This document shows, piece after piece, positions 1-9,875 of a DNA stretch of 64,000 bases. The stretch's first letter is position 1. Each line of letters opens with the position of its first letter. Origin of the DNA: Agarophyton chilense (lineage: Eukaryota > Rhodophyta > Florideophyceae > Gracilariales > Gracilariaceae); NCBI GenBank assembly GCA_030374765.1, contig JARGXX010000100.1, positions 1,240,001-1,304,000 of the forward strand, written 5' to 3'. Under the pieces are notes generated by a model that was given only the letters and a program-made list of their open reading frames with translations, made no database searches and was not told the origin of the DNA. Both the position numbers and the translations under genes were made by a program.

Positions 1-359
1 ATCTTTGTTTGTCGAAAGTATCGAAATGTGCCAATATGGAGCAGTGTTGTGTCGACTGCGCAAATGCCCGATAGATCTTATTTCTAAGAACGATTTCTGA
101 AAATATGCGCCACGTGGACCTCGACGAAAGAGCCGCGATGGCGCGTAAACATGCCAGTGGACGCCCTCGCGGCGCAAGTACGGTTTGTTTGCAAGCCGGG
201 GCATCTTGTAATAAAAGCCAACAGCTCCCACGCTGTCGGCAATCTCAGAGGAGAAGAAAAAAGTTCGCCCCGAAAGTGTGCTCGATTTTGTGCCACTTTT
301 TATCCTTTCTCCCTTTTTGATTTCACTCACAGACTGACACGAATTCCTACAGTCCAACA
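1..359. other. No recognisable gene
   Basis: Only short open frames overlapping on both strands are present, none with a recognisable motif. I see no RNA gene or repeat here. It may be sequence flanking, or a more decayed part of, the copia remnant that becomes readable from about position 390. Confidence 0.4.
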
Positions 360-389
360 TCCAAAATCAATATCCAAGTTTATTGGCTG

Positions 390-1495
390 CATAATGCTTC
401 GTATGGTTTAGAGAAAGCGTCTAATACTCGGTTAAGAAAGTTCAAGGTCGTGGTAGGAATAAATTGTAGTACATCTACGACAGTCCCGGGAATGTGTTTT
501 AGCAGCTTGAGAAAGAACTCATTACTATCATATTGTATGTCGACGATGGATTGATCTCCGGAAAACACACAGAAGACTGTATCCAGTTCGTGGATGAAAT
601 TGAAAAGTCAGTTGAACTGCGCATTAATTAATAGCCGACAAAGCTTCTTGGAATGATTTCGAAATAAGATTAGGAGAAGAAAACGGTCAACGAGAACAAC
701 AAGCCTATGATTCAGCAAGTGGCCTTAGAGGTCCAAGTTGGAAATTGCGAAAGGTTTATTGTATCTCTGTTGGTTTTTTCAGATTTGAATGTCTTGAATG
801 CAACAGAAAAAGAAGTAGACTGCCCATACAGGGAGCTCATCGATTCTTTGATGCACTTGGCATATACTGTCCTTTCCGATGTTGCATTTTCAGTTGCATG
901 TCTTGCGCGGTACATCAACGGGTACTCCAAGAATCATTGCAAAGCCGCTTTGAGTTTTGTAAAGTGCCTATCATTCTCAGCTGAATTGAACATTTTTTTC
1001 GATGGGACACACGAAGGAGCGATTGTGGGATACTTTAATTTTGATTTTGATTTTGCCCCTGCCAAGAAGGACAGGAATTCTACGAGCGGATACATGTTTC
1101 CCAAAAATGATGGGGCCATTTCATGGCGCAGCAAGAAGCAGACGGTTGTGGTGCAGTCAACTGTAGAGATCGAGTATGTCGCCATGTCCTACACAGTTAA
1201 AAAATCATTTTGTCGACAAGGGCTTCTGAAAGAAGCAACTCAGAACAAAAGAGAGATGATGATGATTTATAGAGATAATCAGGGCTCAATCGCTCTGAGC
1301 AAGAACGAAGTAGTCAATGAGCGCACTAAACACATTGACGTCAAGTACAGTTTGGTAAAAGACGCTATAGGGAAGAGACTGGTCTACATTGAATACTATT
1401 TAACTACAGAAATAGTTGCTGATCTGTATCCAAAACAATTGCAGAAGAAGGTGCACAAGAAACATTGTGGTTTTCTTGGAGTACTGTCGTGAAGC
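390..1495 (+). pseudogene. Ty1/copia pol remnant (RT end and RNase H)
   Basis: Translating in shifting frames gives the 3' half of a copia polyprotein. A YGL motif of reverse transcriptase is near 400. The catalytic YVDD box is near 540-555, followed by a recognisable thumb segment that runs into TAA near 627. A 261-residue open frame at 707-1492 holds the RT/RNase H connection (YRELIDSLMHLA) and RNase H. Copia RNase H hallmarks there are STSGYMF, SWRSKKQ, the E of TVEIEYVAMS, and RDNQGSIALSKN followed by KHIDVKY. Because the frame changes at least once and contains stops, the element is dead. Its family differs from the copia element at 17.7-22.9 kb, which lacks the KHIDVKY-type ending. Confidence 0.85.
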
Positions 1496-1511
1496 TTGGA
1501 AAGAGGGAGAG

Positions 1512-1746
1512 TGTTAGAAAGTAGTTTTAAACCTTTTAACTGTAGCAAACATCTCATTGTGTAATAGTCTGCCCGGATCGGGCAGTTTGTAGAATAGCGC
1601 TCAAAACTGCAAGCAGAATTTGCCTTGGCAGTTTTGTGACCAAGCTGGAACCCAGCTGGTGGTTTAAAAAAGCTCAGCGCAGCAGCGCGAGGATGCGAAA
1701 ACTCTGGGTAACCCCAATAAACTGAACCAATCTACCTTCTAAGATC
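1512..1746 (+). repeat. Candidate 3' LTR of the copia remnant
   Basis: Directly after the pol stop there is a purine-rich tract (aagagggagag) and then TGTTAGAAAGTA, the usual polypurine tract plus LTR start of copia elements. The inverted terminal motif TTCTAA occurs near 1741-1746 and would give an LTR of about 235 bp, but the canonical CA end is not clear. No second copy exists in the window to confirm it. Confidence 0.45.
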
Positions 1747-2875
1747 TGGAACGCAGCAAAGGTTTCACGGCACTGGTCCGAAATATCTTGGCGATCACCA
1801 GGGCTACACATAAGTAGAACGCCAACTAGAATTGAACTCAACTATGTTTGTCCGAGAGCAACCTGGTTCAACTCCATTCAGACAGCTTTGTCCTACGGCA
1901 TCGCTCTAACCCCTTCTTTAAATGACAATTGCTTTTCATTGACCCGCTTTGCGTTTTACAGGCTTCCAGATCAGGTAACTATTCGCATTCAACAACCCCC
2001 ACCGCTCCGCCCCGCGTGAAACTTGGTTTACGTCTCGCAGATTCCTCTCTAAAATGGCTCCACCACCAGTGCCACCGACGTCATCATCAACCATGACAGT
2101 ACAGAAAAACCGAAAGTAGCCGAGATCTGTTTGCAATGCGATGTGTCCTGGCGCTTGGACTACCTGGTACTTTCCGAAGCTGAGATCGCGCGCGACGCGA
2201 TTTTGCTATTGCGCTCTGCGTTTGTACACTGCTTATTCAGATTAGAAAGCTATGAACGTATCGCTAGGACAGCTTCGACAAAATTAGAGCAAGTACGACG
2301 TTGCTTACAGCATTTAGACCTTTTCTTGTATATGATTTCTAGTTTTTAGACTGTATACTGAATTTTATGTAGGTAGTCTTTTGTTTTTGAACAACTATGT
2401 TAGTACGCACGACGCTTCAAGGCATCATTCGGCGCATTAAGTACAAGCCTTGAACCGATAGGTGCTCAACCGGTTCCACAGGCTCCGGCTTGAGTTGCAA
2501 ATTAGGCGTTCAAAGCTCTTTTTACGAGAAATCAAAGCGACCGATCCCCATCGCAATCCGGAACAGGCGGCCACTCTCTTTGTCAGCTTTTTCGTGTTGC
2601 AGAACATCTATTTGTAAGCAGGCTTTCAACATTCGATATAGAATACGCTAGAAATTGTAAAAGAACATATCATTTTGAGACTGTTTTGTGTCATACATAA
2701 ACGGCACGTAACTAAAAAGAGAATCTATTCAGAACTATATATACTTCCTTGTTCAAGTTTTAGGTATACATAAATAGATGCGGTTGATTTGCTTTTGAAT
2801 TCAATTGAATTTAGAAATAGGAGGTGAACAAATATAGCTACACAGATGTCAAATGGCAAGTAATCAACTTGGTTT
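1747..2875. other. No recognisable gene
   Basis: The stretch between the copia remnant and the zinc-finger gene has only short open frames (longest 72 residues) with no motif I recognise. The part after 2600 is AT-rich and may be the 3' UTR and downstream region of the - strand zinc-finger gene. Confidence 0.4.
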
Positions 2876-3715
2876 TTATTGACGTCTACAATTATTGTTC
2901 TTGTGATACGTTAAATTCCACGTTTTTGTAAAAGTCTTGCCACATTCGCTGCACGTAAATCTAGGCCTGTTTTGCGGGTCGTGCGTAAGCATATGATGGT
3001 CCAAGTGATACTTTCCGCTGAACTTTTTGCCGCACAGGTTACAAGCAAACTTGCATTCGGGATCATGCAAGTTCATGTGTCTGCTCAATCCTTCTTCTGA
3101 CAAAAAAGTTTTGTCGCATTGTCCACATGGTAAGCGCGGTCTGGTTTCATTGTGAGTAGCTTTATGTCTCTCCAAATGGTCCAATCGCGCAAACTGGGAA
3201 CCACATGTATCACAACAGAATTCGCGTGACTCCGCTGCACCACGGCTGGCCCCCGCCTCGAGGCTTTGACGGTTTACTTCAACGCTTCCGACTACCGTGC
3301 CACTCCGAGAAGCCATGCCGCTGCTGGCACCGGCGCCGGATGCGCCCGGAATTCCTGACAGTTCCAACAACGCTTCTGCAACCAAATCAGCCTCGTTTCC
3401 TAGAACTCTTGACCTTTTTCTGGCGTGCCCAGTCGATTGGGAGCCGGAACCGGAGGTATTTGGAAAGTGCCCAGCTTGCGGCTGAGGGCTCCGCAACAGC
3501 TGTTGTCTGTTAACATCTGGATTAAGGAGATCTGGAATTGATAGTGCCGTGCGGCGCGGGGGACCTTGATTGTATGAAAGGTCTGGTATCACAACATCAT
3601 CGCTTGATCTTTGGTATTTTTCAGTGTGTCTTGAAGAGCTGCTACTGGTTTCAGAACGAGGCCGTTTTTCTCGACCACTGTGTTCCTTGTCGTGACGTTG
3701 ATGATTGCGGTCCAT
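2876..3715 (-). CDS. C2H2 zinc-finger protein, putative transcription factor
   Basis: A 279-residue single-exon frame starting with ATG at 3715 and ending in TAA. Four tandem zinc fingers lie at the C-terminus: C168/C171/H184/H188, C197/C200/H213/H217, C225/C228/H241/H245 and C255/C258/H271/C276. The last is C2HC rather than C2H2. Fingers 1-2 and 3-4 are joined by long linkers (NETRP.., DPQNRPRF) rather than the canonical TGEKP. The N-terminal half is low-complexity: a basic KRPR patch followed by a serine run near residues 17-29, a repeated IPDL motif near 43 and 60, and a second basic patch RKRSR near 99. These look like nuclear localisation signals. Family knowledge says such fingers bind DNA; the target is unknown. 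No intron is needed. Confidence 0.8.
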   Translation of the reverse strand: MDRNHQRHDKEHSGREKRPRSETSSSSSRHTEKYQRSSDDVVIPDLSYNQGPPRRTALSIPDLLNPDVNRQQLLRSPQPQAGHFPNTSGSGSQSTGHARKRSRVLGNEADLVAEALLELSGIPGASGAGASSGMASRSGTVVGSVEVNRQSLEAGASRGAAESREFCCDTCGSQFARLDHLERHKATHNETRPRLPCGQCDKTFLSEEGLSRHMNLHDPECKFACNLCGKKFSGKYHLDHHMLTHDPQNRPRFTCSECGKTFTKTWNLTYHKNNNCRRQ

Positions 3716-4963
3716 TGAGATAGTTTCCTATCAAATGAATACTGTTTCTAGCTTTCGGTTTAAGTGCTCTCTACCGCGTGAGGTGAATGAGGAAGACGTC
3801 AGAGAGGCCAATCGTATTTATGATCTAGAAACTGAGAACACAATTTGGAGCCAGGTTTTGCCATGCATTTAAAGTCTGCATCATGAAAAGACGCTCGTTC
3901 TGTAGTTTTAGAAAAACGGTTACCACAGACGTTTTTTTCATTTTTCTTTGTGAAATGATGAGAAAATTTCAACTCTCAATTATCAGTAACGAGTTTTTTT
4001 TATGTAGCATATTACTGGCTCTTGGGAAGTGATAGTGAAATACTTTTTTTCAGAGGTCCACAGAAACAGTATTATGACTACGGTGTCGCTCTAGAGTTTT
4101 TTGTTCCAGACGAAGTATGTGTTTTTACTATATATATATCTCTCCGACAAATATGGAGAATTCTTAAAATGCTAAAAAGTACTGTCCATGAGCTTATAGC
4201 CTCTCATCAGCGTCAAGCGAAAGAAACTGCTATGTACGAAGGAAAAATGTTAAATGAGACACTTTGTGTGCGAAAAAAAGATGTAAAGCGGTTTGAGGGC
4301 AGTTCGTTCTCACCACTGGGTGTTGCACAAGCTCGCACGTCCGTGAAGCTGTTAAAAACCATTTGCAAGCAAAGCTTTGCTTTGTTTGTCGGTTTTCACT
4401 GGTTGGTAGCGCAGATGCGGGAGAAATGCACATGTGTTTGTCTTCGAAAAACCCATCAAATTCATCAACTGTCATAAAGCACCGCTTTCGTGAAGGAAGA
4501 TGACAAAAAAGTTCATTGATGTGCGCGCAGCTGTGCATGCAATTGGATCGTGATGGCCACCTGCACCCAACTGCGCTGCGCCGCTGTGACGACAGACAAG
4601 TATCGCTTGGTGCAGATGGCAACATGACACGACTCATGGTGGATCATTTACAAGTGTGTGACGTGTTCACGTGTGCACCAAAGAACGTGCTGGCGCCCAC
4701 GCATTCCATTGCTCTGTCCATAATATCGCCTCTTTTTTCCACGCGTAATCCTCACTCCGTTGCTTACATTCTCTTGTAATATACAACAATGAAAATCCTT
4801 CTCACTGTCTACCAAACCTATCTCCCGATCACGACAGCCTCTGCTCTCAATTTCGCTCTTCAACATAAACAGCCCGCCATTCCTCGTTCAGCTCAAGCGC
4901 CGTCTCTGTGCACCCCCACACCTGTTTTAATTGCACAAATAGAGAGTACTACCGTTCTCCACA
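3716..4963. other. Intergenic region, no convincing gene
   Basis: This separates two genes pointing away from each other, so it should hold both promoters. An open frame at 4022-4477 starts only with TTG and has no recognisable domain, and I do not call it. Another around 4230-4637 lies on the opposite strand of the same DNA and also lacks motifs. No clear TATA box could be assigned to either flanking gene. Confidence 0.4.
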
Positions 4964-6226
4964 ATGCTCTCCTTTCTCCGGCTACTTTCAAGTCTAATTG
5001 TCCTAACCTCCGCGTTTGCACAAGCGCCAACCTGCCGAGATCGTGCCTTATTCTCTCATGTTCGTTGCGATCTTCTTTGGCCAAACGAATGCCTGCCGGC
5101 TTCTCAATTTGGTTGCATTCTTTCCGGATGTGACTGTGCACTCAATCAAACCATCGCTGGCACCAATTCCTGCCCGGACAATGAACTTCCCATCGACCAA
5201 CTCCTCCTCTCTCCAGGCTTACCAGTCAACTTCCGAATGGGAGTCAATTTGCTTGATAACCGTCTCAACGTTCTGTTCTTAGTCGATGGCTCTCCTTCCA
5301 TGGAGGAACAGCTGCCGACAGTGATTTCTGAGTTGTCAACCCTGGCAAGCGCCTTGATCATCAACAACTCCGCCATTGTGGGTGTTGCCGTCTATGCCGG
5401 TGAAACATCTTTCGACACTTTTGAAGCGTACACATCCTTGCAATCTTTGACAACGAACGCAACCGCCGTTCAGAAAGCACTCCAGTTGATACCGAATTTG
5501 TCACTTCAGAACGGTCCGCGTCTGCTTCTGCGAGCGATTGAAGATTCGCGCAGTGCAAACATCGGATGGACTGGCTTCAATGCAAGACGTATCATAATCG
5601 TCGTTGGAGATAAACCTGGTCGAGAACCGGCATGTGCAACCTCCGACTTTCAGAAAGTTCTTGACCGTAACACTTTGTTCGACTTTATCAACATTGTCCC
5701 CTCCAAGTTTTCCTTTATCGCTGCTTCTGTTGGAAACCCTGGATTGGATACTGGTCTATCTCAACTGCCGCAATGCCCGTTCAGACCGTTGTGTCTTCTT
5801 GTGTTTTGTCAACGTCCGGAACCGGCTCCAGGGGTACCAGTCGCACCGGGGCAGCTCTCCACGTTGGCCAATCAGGTGGACGGCTCGTTCATCACCAACT
5901 TCAGTGCTCTGGAGGTGTACAACGCAGTGTTGAACATTCTTCAACTTCCTAACTTCCAGCCCCTGGATGGTGTCTTGTTCCGCGATACAGAAGAAGCTGT
6001 AACACCCGTCAGCATGGATACATGTGGTGACAGAGTGGTTGTACAACAACCAAATCTTCCGATGGCCCTGCCTGCTCTCTCGTTTTCAACGCTCGATTTT
6101 ACGGTATCGCTCGCTGACAACGCATGCCAAAATGGGCCGTTTGATTGTATTTTGACGATAGCTGAATCAAGGAATTCTACCTTTGTATTTGAGCTAGAGA
6201 GCCTCTCTGTGAAGGCGTGCTCATAA
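4964..6226 (+). CDS. Secreted von Willebrand factor A-domain protein (integrin-beta-like)
   Basis: A 420-residue frame. Residues 1-19 form a typical signal peptide (hydrophobic core LLSSLIVLT, likely cleavage after AFA). A cysteine-rich segment with Cys at about 24, 35, 43, 51, 56, 58 and 70 follows, like the cysteine-rich module before integrin beta I domains. The vWA domain starts near residue 100 (LNVLFLVDGSPS) and carries the metal-ion-dependent adhesion motif DxSxS at D108/S110/S112. A later GWTGFNARRIIIVVGDKPG strand-loop resembles the integrin beta I domain more than collagen-type vWA. A C-terminal beta-rich region follows. The role is probably extracellular adhesion or matrix binding; the ligand is unknown. 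The same reading frame stays open for 65 codons after the TAA (6227-6421, then TGA), so the stop may be a recent nonsense change. Confidence 0.8.
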   Translation: MLSFLRLLSSLIVLTSAFAQAPTCRDRALFSHVRCDLLWPNECLPASQFGCILSGCDCALNQTIAGTNSCPDNELPIDQLLLSPGLPVNFRMGVNLLDNRLNVLFLVDGSPSMEEQLPTVISELSTLASALIINNSAIVGVAVYAGETSFDTFEAYTSLQSLTTNATAVQKALQLIPNLSLQNGPRLLLRAIEDSRSANIGWTGFNARRIIIVVGDKPGREPACATSDFQKVLDRNTLFDFINIVPSKFSFIAASVGNPGLDTGLSQLPQCPFRPLCLLVFCQRPEPAPGVPVAPGQLSTLANQVDGSFITNFSALEVYNAVLNILQLPNFQPLDGVLFRDTEEAVTPVSMDTCGDRVVVQQPNLPMALPALSFSTLDFTVSLADNACQNGPFDCILTIAESRNSTFVFELESLSVKACS

Positions 6227-6424
6227 ATAGTGAACTTGGTCGTCAGCAGACCGGATAATCACTCTACTTCGACCCTTGTCAGTGCTTCTATTCGTGTTGG
6301 CAGCAACGACAAAGGCCATTACAGAATTTGTATTACTAAGCGCACCCTCATGACCACATCGCAACCGTTGAGCGTAACTCTGAATCTCTCCACTCAGATC
6401 CAGATTCTCCATCGTCCAGCTTGA

Positions 6425-7243
6425 GTCTCAACAAGAGTTGGAAAAGGTATGATCGAGACGGGGAACCGCGGCCACGAGAATCGTCTTCGCGCCCAATGTC
6501 ATCGCAAGTCTGCAGGTAGCGAGTGTGACGCCCTGATCTTTAGTGAGTCATAGTTCTCAAAGTGGAGGGATGTAGAACTACTTCTAGAATACCACTCTTC
6601 CTCACCCCACTACCTCTTTTGCTACCACATCCTCACAGTACTCAGAGAATCCACTGTCTTAAGAATACCAACGACCTCCCAAGCAGTTCACCGGTCCTTT
6701 GCTAGTCGCCACAACTTGTCTGGAAGCTGCTGGCGCCTGGCTCGGTGATTCGACAGTGCTTACGATCATCTATTGACCATGTGAGCTGCATTGCGTTCAG
6801 CGCCGACCCCTACGCCGCGTCGCGCGACGTCATCACACATGTTCTCTGATGCATATGCCACAAACGTACCATATGGCCAAAGAAATCTAACAATGCCGCA
6901 CGCGAGTAGCGCTCGTCTGCCGCGACAACAATCTCAGCCTCAAAATGGGTGGATCAGGAGTACTTGGATGAGCTTAGGTGAAGATGCTGGAGCTTCGTTT
7001 CAGAGAAATACTGAAAAATATTTCATTCTGCTTTCTGAAAACTGACGTTGAGAATAATGCAATGGCTTTTCAAGGGACCAAGTAGATGTTTTATCTTGCT
7101 GTGCGCATGGTGACGTTTGGCCATAGCATACATGTCTCTACACATCACTCATCAACCATAAGGCAGGAAGTCAATAGAAACCAACTTTTTCTCAAATGCC
7201 CGAGGACAGTTCTGAATCGCGCAAAAGTGTGTGTTGCGCATAT
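6425..7243. other. Intergenic region, nothing recognised
   Basis: The 3' ends of the vWA gene and the leftward flavoenzyme gene face each other across this stretch. It contains only short frames, such as 84 residues at 6791-7045, without motifs. No repeat or RNA gene is evident. Confidence 0.4.
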
Positions 7244-9046
7244 CTAAAGGGTAGGTATCGACAAGGGCTGCTCAGAATGGAGCAGAGGCAATTGTAACTT
7301 CTCACGGATCTTGTTCACTAACATGATGTTCAGCTCCATAACATCATGTACTGATTCAAAGATCGCAGAAGCCCCACAAAACCACGTTCTGTTGCACCCT
7401 TGCATCTCCATCAGTTTAATAGGGTGACCAGCAAACAAGCCTTGGGCATCCCATCGTGTGAAATAAGGCCAAATCTTCTGCTCAAGAACGTTAATGTCCG
7501 AAAACCCAGCCTTTTCTAGGTCTTGCTTCAGAACGGTTTCAAGTTGCTTTTGGTGCTCTTCATCACCTTTTCCTGCTACTGCTTGATACTGATAGCACAT
7601 TAAGTGGTCCTTATCAATGGTAGGATCAGTACGAGATCCATCATAATTCTGAAAGATTATGTGTGAATTCCGAACCGTGATCAGGTCCATCTCAGGACAG
7701 GGATTGAGTCCCGGAATCCATGTAGCGATCGGCCTTAAAGTACGGTTGTGTTTCACTGATACCAGAGTAGTATTTAGATTGGAAGTGCTACCCAAGGATC
7801 CAAGCACTTTTTTCTCCAAATCGTTGGGATTGATGAAATCCAGACATTCCTTAAGGTTGGATGTGATGATAACAAAGTCATAAGATTCCGGCTCTCGATT
7901 TTTGTACGAGATGTTTACACCCTCATCAGTTCGATTCATTGAATCAATTTGCACCCCGTACTGAATTTGAAACCCCTGAGAATCAATCATTGACTCCCAA
8001 AACTTCTCGAACCCTTCCCTGAGGATCATCGCCGGTTCTTCTGGAAAATTTCCGAAAATGTCGGGAAGACCGCTGGCGATAAATCCTTCCATCATATGGG
8101 CATCATTCCACCAAATACCATAGAAAGCTGGTACCTGTGAAAGATATCCGTAGCCCTGTCCAGTGTTTGCGAGCGAAAGGAGGGGGATGAGATCATCAAA
8201 TCCATTTTTCTTCAGGAAGTTTTCAAAAGGCATGGAAAGAAGTTTCATCAGCTCTTCGAGAGATGACTTTCTGAAAAGGAGATCAACAGTAAAGGTGTAG
8301 CGAACCATGTCCATAGCAACAGCTCCAAAGGCGGCGAGGTATCTAAGCGTCTCGTTTTCGATCTGTTGAAATTCTGGCTTTTGAATCTTAGTCGAAACTA
8401 GGTAACGATTCTGGCCCATGGAGATTCCAGATCCATAGTCTTCATGTATGGTACGTTCTGGGACGGGCACCTCCTGAAGAGAGTAATTCAACTGTTTAGC
8501 GCAGCGGCGTAGCTCCTGGTACTTGTAAGGAACTGTGTAACAGGTGCCGAACTCATGGGGAGTTCCAGGTTGAAGATCATAGTTTGTGAAGGACTTCCCT
8601 GCAGATCGATCTGTGCTTTCCAAGAGGGTGACTTGGTTTAAGCCGGCTTCTTTAAGAAGGAAGGCCATGTGGAGACCGGCCGGACCTGCACCAACGATAG
8701 CAATCTTGTCGCTTGACCCTGGTATGTACGGAGTCTCCTTCAGCAGATTGTACCAGCAAGTGTACTGCGGGGGTTTGCGGCTTCTGTTTCTGATGGTCAT
8801 GTTTGGGTGCGAAATGTGGAAGAAATTGGCTGATTGAAATTGAGCGTTTGGGAGCGTTGACAGGAGTTGCCAGGACGACGCTTCGGCAGATGGTCGAGAG
8901 GAATTTATAGAAAGCTGGCGGTGGGGCGGGAATTGTGAGCGATAAGAAGGTGCATTATTACGAAGGACAATTTGGTGGCGGATATAATTTAGGTCGCATC
9001 CTGAAAGGGGCAATCGCCGAGATCTGCTTCCTCCGATTTTACACAT
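7244..9046 (-). CDS. FAD-dependent amine-oxidase-fold enzyme (flavoenzyme 1)
   Basis: A 600-residue frame ending in TAG. A dinucleotide-binding GAGPAG lies at residues 119-124, inside KIAIVGAGPAGLHMAF, followed by an acidic residue at the end of the second strand (TLLESTD), the classical FAD Rossmann signature. A second in-frame ATG at 8800 (residue 83) would give a 518-residue protein starting just ahead of the fold. The first 82 residues are Arg/Ser-rich with few acids and could be an organelle transit peptide, so I kept the long start. The C-terminus has TWFCGASAIFESV, the place where this family contacts the flavin. The family (amine_oxidase / NAD-binding_8) includes polyamine oxidases, desaturase-like and isomerase flavoenzymes. 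The red-algal polyenoic fatty acid isomerase has this fold, but assignment to it is only a hypothesis. It is divergently paired with flavoenzyme 2. Confidence 0.75.
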   Translation of the reverse strand: MCKIGGSRSRRLPLSGCDLNYIRHQIVLRNNAPSYRSQFPPHRQLSINSSRPSAEASSWQLLSTLPNAQFQSANFFHISHPNMTIRNRSRKPPQYTCWYNLLKETPYIPGSSDKIAIVGAGPAGLHMAFLLKEAGLNQVTLLESTDRSAGKSFTNYDLQPGTPHEFGTCYTVPYKYQELRRCAKQLNYSLQEVPVPERTIHEDYGSGISMGQNRYLVSTKIQKPEFQQIENETLRYLAAFGAVAMDMVRYTFTVDLLFRKSSLEELMKLLSMPFENFLKKNGFDDLIPLLSLANTGQGYGYLSQVPAFYGIWWNDAHMMEGFIASGLPDIFGNFPEEPAMILREGFEKFWESMIDSQGFQIQYGVQIDSMNRTDEGVNISYKNREPESYDFVIITSNLKECLDFINPNDLEKKVLGSLGSTSNLNTTLVSVKHNRTLRPIATWIPGLNPCPEMDLITVRNSHIIFQNYDGSRTDPTIDKDHLMCYQYQAVAGKGDEEHQKQLETVLKQDLEKAGFSDINVLEQKIWPYFTRWDAQGLFAGHPIKLMEMQGCNRTWFCGASAIFESVHDVMELNIMLVNKIREKLQLPLLHSEQPLSIPTL

Positions 9047-9734
9047 TCACTAATTTGCGGAGTGTTGATCTCAGTATGATACCGAGCTGGCAGAATTGTA
9101 TGCTTTCATGAATGTTCTGTTTCGATATTTGACCTTATCTTGCTTCCAGAATGCTGATATCAGCCAATTCTTGCACGGGGAACGTGTTACATACGTCGAA
9201 AACCTAGTGCATATAACGGGGCACGAGACAGTTCAAATCGGTCCCAAACCTGCTGTCGAGTGACTAGTTGTCGCAGTTATCGATATAACGTGCTTACAGC
9301 ACTCCCGGTCAGTTGTGGCCAGGGTAAAATGTCGTCAACAGGCTACGGGTGCATGACTATATCCGATATCAGTCGACAACACTTTTTTCCGTCTTTGGCA
9401 TATGCTTGTGATACGTTCCCATATGGCTGACGTCAGAGAGTGCATGCGCTTGTATTACAAATTCCACAATTACACACCTTGTCGATGAGCACGAAGAGCT
9501 GTATTGCGTCCACAATTTATTGCCATACCCTCTTTCTGCTCATGTCAGGCTGCGAAAATCATCGCAGAATATTTCTTAATAATCTTCGAATTCTTTTCGT
9601 AGGATAGAGACAGGAGGAGCTTCACTGTGCCTTATTCCTGGTCTGCCTGACGTGGGCCTCATATTTGTTACATTTTGCTTGTGATTGCAATCTCAGTGCT
9701 AGCGCTTCGTATTGTACCATGTTTTGGTCAGCGA

Positions 9735-9740
9735 TATAAG
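9735..9740 (+). promoter_or_regulatory. TATA-like element upstream of flavoenzyme 2
   Basis: TATAAG in the context gcgatataagagcc lies 141 bp before the ATG at 9876, a plausible position for a core promoter. The whole 9047-9875 interval is a shared divergent promoter region for the two flavoenzyme genes. I saw no repeated operator-like motif in it. Confidence 0.4.
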
Positions 9741-9875
9741 AGCCAGAGCCCTCTTCACAACTCCTTATCTTCCCAATGCCTCCCATCCGTGCCTCCGGCA
9801 ATCTAATCCTTGTTTCACTTTTTCAATTTGCAGCTCTTTCCACCACTTCGCATCGTCAACGTCACAAATCATATT

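Noticed and set aside
4022-4477. 151-codon open frame upstream of the vWA gene
   Set aside because: It starts with TTG, has no motif, and overlaps a similar-sized frame on the other strand.
6791-7045. 84-codon frame between the vWA gene and flavoenzyme 1
   Set aside because: No good start context, no motif and no repeat elsewhere.
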